64,000 bases of DNA from an uncultured Prevotellaceae bacterium. GTDB lineage: Bacteria > Bacteroidota > Bacteroidia > Bacteroidales > Bacteroidaceae. The notes beneath the pieces were generated by a model. That model saw only the letters and a list, made by a program, of their open reading frames with translations. It made no database searches and was not told the DNA's origin. Position 1 is the first letter of the stretch; every line of letters starts with the position of its first letter. The DNA is taken from NCBI GenBank assembly GCA_902778255.1, contig CACYXD010000010.1, positions 1-64,000 of the forward strand, read 5' to 3'. Of this stretch, positions 14,900 through 22,496 are shown piece after piece. Position numbers and translations under genes: made by a program.

Positions 14900-17800
14900 T
14901 CATTGTATCTTTTTCTTGCTATTACCCTTGCCATCGGTCTTGATGATGACACCACGCTGGGAATCTTTCACGCGATGACCTTGCAGGTTGTAGAATATTG
15001 AGGGTTGAGGGTTGAGGGTTGAAGTATCTATTCCCGATGGCCCCAGTTCATCTTCTACGCCCTCAATGGGCATGGTCATGCCACCCCAGTTATCCAGAAC
15101 CTCCATGCCTGCAGCCTTGGCTATAACGGCAGAATAGGCAGGCTGGTCCTCACGTTCCGTAGAACGTACCCATACGCCATTCTTTAATATGTAATAGCCC
15201 ACCGGCGCTTTGCCATACACCTCGAAGGTGCCTCGCAGGTTACTGTCGCCACGTCCCGGGGCTTTAGCAGCATTTCCGTTGGCATAGAACGTCACATCAG
15301 TCTGTTCGGACATATAGATATAAGGTGTAGCGGCCTCGGCATAATCAACCTCTTCGAGACAGAGCTTGGTATAGTCACAATACAGACCAGCTATACGATA
15401 GAGTTTCACACCTGCCGGGGCACGATAAGCGTAAGGCAAGCAGACTGCCCCCCATTGGTTGGCCAACAAAGTACGTTTCAGTACAGGGTGGAACATCAGG
15501 CGGAAGTCGGTGGCGCACCACCAGCCCTCACGCTGGTCGCCCGTATTCTTATCGCTCTCGTTGCTGCCGTAGCGTCGCCAAGCAAAGTCAACAGCTCCCT
15601 GCTTGGAACTCTCGAATCCGATCGTCAACGTATCATTGGGGCCGCTGACATAGATTGGCGGGGTAACGAGTGTCTGCCATGCACTGATGGAATTGGGGAT
15701 GTCGAGGTAATCACGAGAAAGCAGTGGTGTCACAGCATTCTCCGACTTGGTTTTAAGATAACCATGCTGGTCGGACAGACAGTAGTGTTGGGTCGAGGCC
15801 TTGCACTCCATAGCATAGATACCCTCTGGGAGCCCGCCTATCTGCTGACTGATAGCCAATGTCTTTGCCGTTCCTTCACTAGCAGCCACCCCACTCCACC
15901 ATGCATTCCAACATGTCAGCTCCTGCTGCGTTGCCGTGCGCTGGTCTCCTTCGGTATAGGTACCCACTTTCGTCTGCCATCCAGTCGTCTTAGAGAAATC
16001 GGGAGACTGGGGCTGTGTGGCCGATGGATTCATTACGAGAAAATAGTCAAGTGCCGCGCGTAGTTGCTGACAGGCCTCAGTAATCTGCGAGGCAGTTGCC
16101 TTTGCCTCGTTGGCTGTCTCCATCGCCTCAAGCAGTGCCTCACGACCATCGAAGTCCATAAAGCTGACGGCTCGTGCTACTGTCAACAGTGAGTCTATCT
16201 GCTGACGATCGCTGACGGCCTGTAACAGATCATTGACGGCCAATGTCATGGCTGCTAGTTTCTCGTTGTCATCACCCGTAGCACTACTCATGCGCTGCTG
16301 CAGTTCATCATTAAGTAGTGGATATGCCGTATTCCAGGCCTTCACCACCTCTGCCTTACGACTCATCCAGGCTACACCGTCGGCCAGTGCCTCCTCACGA
16401 GTTGTAAAGAGACGGCACAGTTCGATATCACCCAACTGGGCCGTTCCAGCCAGCCAGCGGAATGAGAGCAACGCCTCGTCATACTCACCACTATTGAATA
16501 CGCCTTGCTGTGTGCGCCAATAAGGATAATTGGTCATCATCAGCTTGTTTGCATCACCTGTATCACCCTTCTTACGGACATCCAGTTTTACATAGTCGCC
16601 GATATTCTGGCCAGCCAGACGCAACACATAGTCCTGACCAGACTCAATATCGACAGCTGTCAACAGCGAGCCCTCACCTTCCTTACCATGGTTAGCAAAA
16701 GCCTGGAGGAAGTAGCCATCGGAGAGTCCTTGCGGATAGACGCCAAACCACGGCTGTCCGATGGGCTGACCAGCACCATTGGTCCATCCCGTCATACCCA
16801 TGCGGAATTGTCCGTTGGGAATCACGTTACCGCCCACATAGCGCAGACCTGCCGATGTCTCGATAGCCTCGCCCGGCTCCATATCCTCGCTACTGAAATA
16901 GTCGCGTCCGCTATAACTCTTGATATGCAAACGATAGCGCACGCCATCGGTCCAGGTCTCATCCGTGATGGTATAGTCGGCCTCCTCATCCTCAGGACTG
17001 ATGGTCTTCCACTGCTGCCAGGCCCCTGCGGGCTCCTTGCGCAGCACTTCCATCACCTGATTGTACTCGCCATCGTAGTCGTGCCACGAGATGGTAGCCT
17101 TGCCAGCTCCTGTAACCACACGGAAGTCACTGAATCCGCCCTTCATCGGGGGAATATTGGGTATTTTCTCATAACTCTTGTTGTAGCCCATGCCTGTAAG
17201 CTGGTTGGCATACCACTTACCTGCAACGGTGAGACCACCGTCATAGATTTTTCCTTTACTTTCGCTGTTCCAATAGAAATAGCGCTCCACGTAGCCATAA
17301 GAGTTGAGTTTACCACAGATGGTCTTCACAGCCCACTCGTTGTCCCAGTCTGTCTTTCCGCTCTCGAAAGCACCATTCTTATTCCACGAGGCACCCCATA
17401 TCCATTCAGAGATCCAGATAGGACGCTTGTATTTCGAATGCATGGCACCCAGATTGTTGAAGTTGTCAACCAGCCAATAGCAATGCAGGTCGGCAATGTC
17501 ACATCGCCAGCCACGATTATCAATGGCCTGGAAGAAAGAGTTCAGGAAACCCGAGCCATCGGTATAGTCGCTGCCATCCCACGAAGAGGGCGAACAGAGA
17601 CGCATACCCGTACGCATCAAGTTCTGCCAGTTGGCAAGAATGGCCTCGAGTGACTGCGGTTTGTCATCGCTGTTGTTGCGCGGCTCGTTGTTGGTCTTCA
17701 TGTGACAAGTCCATGTAGCCTTACCACATTCTGCTGATGTGGGATAGTCCTCATAAAGGTGGTTGGCCACACATTCCACGTCGGGGTACATATCATGGCC

Positions 17801-18523
17801 CACGCCCCAGTCGTAGCAACTAATAACATTCAACTCATCGCAGGCCGTGCCGTTGGTACTACTGGCCAGTGCCTTCTTGCCAGCCGTGTTCCATTTGAAG
17901 ACACGGTAACTGGATATTTTGCCATCGAGGATCTGGGGTAACGTAGCAAACTCCAAGTCTTCGCTATTGGCAATAAAGCAGCGCTGATAGCCATAACCGC
18001 TCTTACCTGTGGCGAAAGTCACCATATAGCCTCGCTTTAGCTTAAAGGATCGGATGCGGTTGTTCAGCTGTTTGGCGCTCATTGTGACCATATAGCCGCC
18101 ATCGTTCTCCAGTCCGAAGGCATTGCTCGACTCACCCTCGAAGTTCTGCTCGCTATAGACGGTAAGAGGCTTATCGGCCTTGGCGTATGGCAAAATCATA
18201 CTGCCTCGGGTACCATAGAGGCGTACCTGACAGTTGACACCATCTTGGGCTTTAGCACCTTTAATGCGCACGTGGCCGTCCAGCAGGGTGCTGATGACCT
18301 TTGAGGGCTTGATGCGCTCAATGATCAGCACGGCATGTTCTGTGTTTTGCAAATCCACCAAGCCATCGGCCGTAAAGGGCGTCTCACCATTGACAATATA
18401 ATCCACATCGTCAGTCACCGTAACAGCCTCACTAACTTGGCTCACTGTTTCTTTCACATTAGCTCCCAGTGCCGTCAGCGTCATCATCGCAGTGACAAGG
18501 GTTAGAAGTTGTCTTAGTTTCAT
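14900..18523 (-). CDS. Large secreted GH128-like glycosidase with C-terminal binding modules
   Basis: A 1207-residue protein with an N-terminal signal peptide ending near LGAN. Around residues 225-400 it resembles the glycosyl-hydrolase catalytic core of GH128 beta-1,3-glucanases. KTNNEPRNN (about residue 277) would carry the acid/base Glu, and the strand ADLHCYW followed by KYKRPIWISEWIWG (about 371) would carry the nucleophile Glu. A fibronectin-like stretch follows, then a beta-sandwich module (about 845-1012) with CWNAWW and LSDQHGYLKT that is also present in the divergent neighbour. The C-terminus (IFYNLQGHRVKDSQRGVII) looks like a Bacteroidetes secretion or sorting tail. Bases 14998-15023 add a heptamer-encoded STLNPQPS. 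Substrate is inferred, not shown. Confidence 0.65.
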   Translation of the reverse strand: MKLRQLLTLVTAMMTLTALGANVKETVSQVSEAVTVTDDVDYIVNGETPFTADGLVDLQNTEHAVLIIERIKPSKVISTLLDGHVRIKGAKAQDGVNCQVRLYGTRGSMILPYAKADKPLTVYSEQNFEGESSNAFGLENDGGYMVTMSAKQLNNRIRSFKLKRGYMVTFATGKSGYGYQRCFIANSEDLEFATLPQILDGKISSYRVFKWNTAGKKALASSTNGTACDELNVISCYDWGVGHDMYPDVECVANHLYEDYPTSAECGKATWTCHMKTNNEPRNNSDDKPQSLEAILANWQNLMRTGMRLCSPSSWDGSDYTDGSGFLNSFFQAIDNRGWRCDIADLHCYWLVDNFNNLGAMHSKYKRPIWISEWIWGASWNKNGAFESGKTDWDNEWAVKTICGKLNSYGYVERYFYWNSESKGKIYDGGLTVAGKWYANQLTGMGYNKSYEKIPNIPPMKGGFSDFRVVTGAGKATISWHDYDGEYNQVMEVLRKEPAGAWQQWKTISPEDEEADYTITDETWTDGVRYRLHIKSYSGRDYFSSEDMEPGEAIETSAGLRYVGGNVIPNGQFRMGMTGWTNGAGQPIGQPWFGVYPQGLSDGYFLQAFANHGKEGEGSLLTAVDIESGQDYVLRLAGQNIGDYVKLDVRKKGDTGDANKLMMTNYPYWRTQQGVFNSGEYDEALLSFRWLAGTAQLGDIELCRLFTTREEALADGVAWMSRKAEVVKAWNTAYPLLNDELQQRMSSATGDDNEKLAAMTLAVNDLLQAVSDRQQIDSLLTVARAVSFMDFDGREALLEAMETANEAKATASQITEACQQLRAALDYFLVMNPSATQPQSPDFSKTTGWQTKVGTYTEGDQRTATQQELTCWNAWWSGVAASEGTAKTLAISQQIGGLPEGIYAMECKASTQHYCLSDQHGYLKTKSENAVTPLLSRDYLDIPNSISAWQTLVTPPIYVSGPNDTLTIGFESSKQGAVDFAWRRYGSNESDKNTGDQREGWWCATDFRLMFHPVLKRTLLANQWGAVCLPYAYRAPAGVKLYRIAGLYCDYTKLCLEEVDYAEAATPYIYMSEQTDVTFYANGNAAKAPGRGDSNLRGTFEVYGKAPVGYYILKNGVWVRSTEREDQPAYSAVIAKAAGMEVLDNWGGMTMPIEGVEDELGPSGIDTSTLNPQPSIFYNLQGHRVKDSQRGVIIKTDGKGNSKKKIQ
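14998..15023. repeat. TTGAGGG heptamer repeat inside the glycosidase gene
   Basis: About 3.5 perfect copies of TTGAGGG, read on the minus strand in frame as STLNPQPS, just before the C-terminal tail. Confidence 0.85.
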
Positions 18524-18564
18524 ATTTTAGTTACTGTAATTATTTTTAATTAGCAGTTTGGCTG

Positions 18565-18572
18565 CAAAGATA
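18565..18572 (-). promoter_or_regulatory. Promoter -7 element of the glycosidase gene
   Basis: TATCTTTG on the minus strand, followed by GC and about 40 bp of A/T-rich leader before the ATG at 18523. Confidence 0.6.
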
Positions 18573-18667
18573 AACAAAAAAAAAGAAATCAGCAAGAAAA
18601 ATGGAAAAGATATTGTTTTGGAGCCTTGCAAACGCATCGTAAGGAGGCAGCATATCGAGAGCTAGGG

Positions 18668-18754
18668 GTTCGAGGATGACGAGCACGCCGTTCGAGGATG
18701 ACGAGCACGCCGTTCGCGGGTCACGAGCACGCCGTTCGCGGGTCGCGAACGGCC
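18668..18754 (+). repeat. Array of four 22-bp GC-rich units
   Basis: Units start at 18668, 18690, 18712 and 18734. They follow GTTCGAGGATGACGAGCACG plus CC, and the last (21 bp) becomes a palindrome with CGTTCGCG/CGCGAACG. The same family occurs, inverted, at 63742-63824. Confidence 0.88.
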
Positions 18755-18919
18755 ACATCTCACCCCGCGAAGTGCCACATCTCGAAATCTCAGTGCGGAC
18801 TACAGCAGACTCACGAACTTTTCTGGAAAGAAATTGGCATAATTAGCAGAAATGACATTCAGAAATGAACAAATGAAAGAAAACGCAGCTTTTTTGAGAA
18901 AAAAAACCATAAAAAATGA

Positions 18920-18949
18920 TTGAAGATTAAAAAAATTATCGTACATTTG
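18920..18949 (+). promoter_or_regulatory. Promoter of the large secreted protein gene
   Basis: TTG at 18920-18922, a 19-bp spacer and TACATTTG at 18942-18949. This leaves a leader of about 50 bp. Confidence 0.65.
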
Positions 18950-19004
18950 CACCAATAAAATTCGAGACTAACTTTATTTATTGTATTACTAACTTCATTT
19001 TAAA

Positions 19005-22000
19005 ATGAGAAAACTATTACTTATCGCAATGGGTGCGATGATGTCGATGGCATCGTTCGCACAAGAGGAGGATGTGACCAGTTACATCCAGAATGCGGGA
19101 TTTGATGAGGACCTGACATTCCAGGCCGATGGAGCCATGAAGGAAATTGTCAAAAACTCTACGAAGATTGGACGTAGCTTCGCATGGGAGGCTGCTGATA
19201 GTACAATCTATGCACATCCCGATGGCACATGTGATGGCAAGCCCAGAAGTGATGGAAAATGGGAATCTGCTGTTAATGGTTTCATTGGCCGAATCAAGGG
19301 CTGGACTCTTGACACCAACAATGATTATCCAAAATGCGAATGGGTTTATTTTGGTTCTGTTCCCTATGCCATAGGCGAGCAAGCCATACCTATTGCAGAT
19401 AACGGTGACACATATTTAGCTGCGCCAGCAAAGCCCGAAGATTTCAGTGGCGATGACAACATCGGTTTTGCTTATTTACGTGCCGGTTGGGGTGGACGCG
19501 CTACTTATAAGCAGACTGTGAAACTGCCTTGCGCCAAGTATCGTCTGGAGTATTGGTCTATCAATTTGAACCCCAATGCCACAAAAGGTAAAAATCTGTC
19601 AAAGGTAACCTGCCGTAACGAGAGCTGGCCTGACGAGACTGGCTTCAACGCTACAGAGTGGACTAAGCACGAGATTGAGTTCACACCTACGGCTGAGTTC
19701 ACCATGGAGTTCGGTTTCGAGTCCGAAGGTGGTTCAGGTTCTAACCCCTTCCTCTGCATCGACGGCATCAAGCTCTATATGATTGAAGAGGCCTACAAAG
19801 CAGAGATTTTCCAATCTGAGCTGTACGAGATTCAAGGCGAGGCAATGACTAATGGTCTCTCTTCATTAGCTGTTTACATGAGTGAATACGTGTATACCAT
19901 TGAAGATTTACTTGCTGCTGACGAAGATGCAGCTGTTCCTGTCATTGAGAAGCGTCTGAAAGAGTTTAAAGCTGCCATCGAAGAGGCTATCGCTGTAAAG
20001 GCTCTGGCAACAAAGATTGACAATATCTTGAAGACCACCAACTATCCTGGGAAGAATGCACTTAATGAGTTTTCTCTCAAGTTGAACGAATATCTAACAA
20101 AGGACTATTCTCAAGAAGCAGGCGTAGATGTAGTAGCCCTGATTATGGGTGCCAAGGCAGAAGCCAAGGAGGCTATCAAGGCTTACTATCTCTCACAGGT
20201 TGACGTAGCTACTGCAGAGAATCCTGCAGACCTGACCGTATTCATCCAGAATCCGTGGTTCATCAACGAGGAGGCAGAGCCTATATTCAACGAAGGTATC
20301 TGGGAGTTCCCCATGCAATTTGATGCTGATGGTGCCGACCTCTATAAAGAAGGCAGCGCTTCAAGCCCTGACCTGAATAGCGATGGTTGGTATATAGCTG
20401 GAGCAGGTGGTGGTGACCAGCGTCTGAACTGGCAGCGCGGACGTAGCTGCTGGAACGCATGGTTCAACAACAGTACAGAGACCTATGCTGTGGCTCAGGA
20501 TCTTACAGGTCTGCCTAATGGTTACTACACCCTGTCTGCCGACCTGATTACACAGTCAGAATGCATGAACGACCAGCACGTATTCTTGAAGACCATCACC
20601 GACACCAAGAAGTCGGCCCAGGTGCTGACCGTTGAGGGATGGGATAATAATGAATGGACTACTATCAGTATGACTGCCGACGAGAAGGTTCTCGTGGTCA
20701 ACGGCAAACTGACTATCGGTGCCGAGGGTACTGGTACCGGCAGTGGTTCTGTAGGCTGGTTCCTCGCAACCAACTTCAAGCTCAACTTCGTAGGCAAGGC
20801 TTCTCAGGAAGAGTTGGAGAAGGCTGTCAACGATGCATACAATGCCACCGTTGCTGCTGCCAATGAATATGCTAATGCCATGCACATCACTGGCGACAAG
20901 AATGCTTTGAAGGACACTATCACCCTTTATCAGAATGCTACTTCTTTCGATGCCAAGGCCTTGGCTATCGAGAAGATCGACGCAGCTCTTGAGGAGGCCA
21001 AGAAGAGTGAGGCTAAATATACAGACTACGTACCCGATCCCGTTCCTGAGAACATCTCAGACAAGACTCTGCTGTGGGTGAAGGCCGTGCTGGAAGACAA
21101 GAAGGTGGAAGGTCATATCGCACTGGGGGCATCGAAGCCCATTGTACAGTTCGCTTACGACTACGTACAGAGCTGGATTGCCTGCGACAGTTCTACCTAC
21201 ACCAAGTTCGACGAGACTGTTGACCTGCTGAAGAACTACGTCAACACCTACGCTCCCGTTTATGAGGATGCCGACACACTGGCTGGCAAGGTTTCTGATG
21301 CATCAAAGGGCGTGCTGCAGGGTGTGATGGCCGTACAGAAGGACAGCCTGACTAAGCAGATGAACACCAAAGAGCAGGTATCTGCCTATGCTGAGGTGCT
21401 GAAGAGCGTAATCGCCAACGTCAACAGACAGGAGCTCTGGGAGAAGAACAAGGATGCTGAAGACTTCACCACATTCATCCAGAACCCGAAACTCGAGTCT
21501 GAGACAGGCTGGGTATTCGACAAGGGTAACGGAAACACCAACACCACCAGCGGACAGTGGTTCGACGGTTCTGACACTCGTTATATCGACTCTTACAAGA
21601 GCGATGGTCTGAAAGGCTTCATTGCAAGCCAGTTGATCCAGGGTCTGCCCAATGGAACTTATAAGGTAGGTGTTTACGCACGTACTCCGGCCGAGGGTGC
21701 CTACGTCTTCGCTGGTATTCCTGCTGACACCATCAAGGGTATCGCTGCCGACACTACAGTAGTTGAGATTCCTCTGAGCTATCACCTGGATGAAGGTGGC
21801 TCAACTACTGGCGAGGACACCACAGTTGTCGCTGCTGACAAGTGGGGCGAGATCTGGGAAGCCATGAAAGTACGCTATGACAACAACGAGGCGTTGACTG
21901 AAGCAGAGTTGGCTATCTATACTTGCAACGGTGAGCAAGGCCGTGGCTGGAAGACCATGGAAATTGCTGACATCGTAGTCAAAAACCACGAACTGCTTAT

Positions 22001-22268
22001 CGGTACGATGACTGGAGTTGAGGGTAGCAAGGCTGCTAAGGTATTCGCAGGCGCATGGTACTCTGTAGGTGGTTGGACACTAACTCGCACTGCTAAGGGC
22101 GACGATGGCGACTGGACTGGTCCTCTCACTGGCATCCAGGAAGTGAAGACTGTGAAGCAGGTTGCCGACGGTATCTACACTATGACCGGTATGAAGGCTC
22201 ATCAGCTGCAGCGTGGACTGAACATCGTTGTTCGCAACGGTAAGACTCTGAAAGTACTTGTTAAGTAA
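19005..22268 (+). CDS. Large secreted protein with three repeated beta-sandwich modules, unknown function
   Basis: A 1087-residue protein with a type-I signal peptide (cleavage after MASFA). Three regions open with a related motif, TSYIQNAGF (about residue 26), TVFIQNPWF (about 409) and TTFIQNPKL (about 823). Each looks like a jelly-roll carbohydrate-binding domain, separated by helical Ala/Lys/Glu-rich spacers. The middle module contains SCWNAWF, LPNGYYTLSADL and MNDQHVFLKT, matching a module of the divergent glycosidase. The C-terminus, DGIYTMTGMKAHQL then GLNIVVRNGKTLKVLVK, resembles Bacteroidetes sorting tails. No catalytic domain is visible. A surface glycan-binding role is inferred. A strong terminator follows. 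Confidence 0.6.
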   Translation: MRKLLLIAMGAMMSMASFAQEEDVTSYIQNAGFDEDLTFQADGAMKEIVKNSTKIGRSFAWEAADSTIYAHPDGTCDGKPRSDGKWESAVNGFIGRIKGWTLDTNNDYPKCEWVYFGSVPYAIGEQAIPIADNGDTYLAAPAKPEDFSGDDNIGFAYLRAGWGGRATYKQTVKLPCAKYRLEYWSINLNPNATKGKNLSKVTCRNESWPDETGFNATEWTKHEIEFTPTAEFTMEFGFESEGGSGSNPFLCIDGIKLYMIEEAYKAEIFQSELYEIQGEAMTNGLSSLAVYMSEYVYTIEDLLAADEDAAVPVIEKRLKEFKAAIEEAIAVKALATKIDNILKTTNYPGKNALNEFSLKLNEYLTKDYSQEAGVDVVALIMGAKAEAKEAIKAYYLSQVDVATAENPADLTVFIQNPWFINEEAEPIFNEGIWEFPMQFDADGADLYKEGSASSPDLNSDGWYIAGAGGGDQRLNWQRGRSCWNAWFNNSTETYAVAQDLTGLPNGYYTLSADLITQSECMNDQHVFLKTITDTKKSAQVLTVEGWDNNEWTTISMTADEKVLVVNGKLTIGAEGTGTGSGSVGWFLATNFKLNFVGKASQEELEKAVNDAYNATVAAANEYANAMHITGDKNALKDTITLYQNATSFDAKALAIEKIDAALEEAKKSEAKYTDYVPDPVPENISDKTLLWVKAVLEDKKVEGHIALGASKPIVQFAYDYVQSWIACDSSTYTKFDETVDLLKNYVNTYAPVYEDADTLAGKVSDASKGVLQGVMAVQKDSLTKQMNTKEQVSAYAEVLKSVIANVNRQELWEKNKDAEDFTTFIQNPKLESETGWVFDKGNGNTNTTSGQWFDGSDTRYIDSYKSDGLKGFIASQLIQGLPNGTYKVGVYARTPAEGAYVFAGIPADTIKGIAADTTVVEIPLSYHLDEGGSTTGEDTTVVAADKWGEIWEAMKVRYDNNEALTEAELAIYTCNGEQGRGWKTMEIADIVVKNHELLIGTMTGVEGSKAAKVFAGAWYSVGGWTLTRTAKGDDGDWTGPLTGIQEVKTVKQVADGIYTMTGMKAHQLQRGLNIVVRNGKTLKVLVK

Positions 22269-22281
22269 ATACTAATCTATC

Positions 22282-22324
22282 AGCCCTGTGCTTTCCTGGA
22301 TAAGGGAAGCACAGGGCTTTTTTA
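22282..22324 (+). terminator. Rho-independent terminator
   Basis: AGCCCTGTGCTT pairs with AAGCACAGGGCT around a short loop and is followed by six T residues. It separates the upstream secreted-protein gene from the SusCD run. Confidence 0.88.
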
Positions 22325-22496
22325 CCTTATATTCCGCTACCAACGGAGAGACACACCTAAAACTGGCAGCCAGACAACTGGCAGCCCACCAAAAGAGAAA
22401 CCTCAGAGAGTACACCTTATTATATATATGGGAGCTCCAACAGATATATTTTCACAAGCAATAACTATAAAAAAGAAAACTAATAAATCTAAATGT

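Larger units (their letters stand above)
18524..19004. other. 481-bp divergent intergenic region
   Basis: No gene is supported here. It holds the minus-strand promoter of the glycosidase, an array of 22-bp GC-rich repeats (18668-18754), about 160 bp of unremarkable A/T-rich sequence, and the plus-strand promoter of the next gene. Confidence 0.7.

Noticed and set aside
16505-17653. 382-residue open frame on the plus strand
   Set aside because: Antisense shadow of the glycosidase gene, with no domain, signal or promoter.
18668-18754. CRISPR array
   Set aside because: The 22-bp units are directly adjacent with no spacers, and no cas genes are nearby. The same applies to 39956-40060 and 63742-63824.
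18546-18758. Small minus-strand frame containing RERRARDPRTACSSS, and a similar one at 63537-63794
   Set aside because: The resemblance between the two comes from the shared 22-bp repeat arrays, not from conserved proteins. Neither has a start site or family.
22325-22496. Separate promoter for the FAS1-SusCD run
   Set aside because: No TAnnTTTG element with a proper -33 box is visible in this gap. The control of this run remains unknown.
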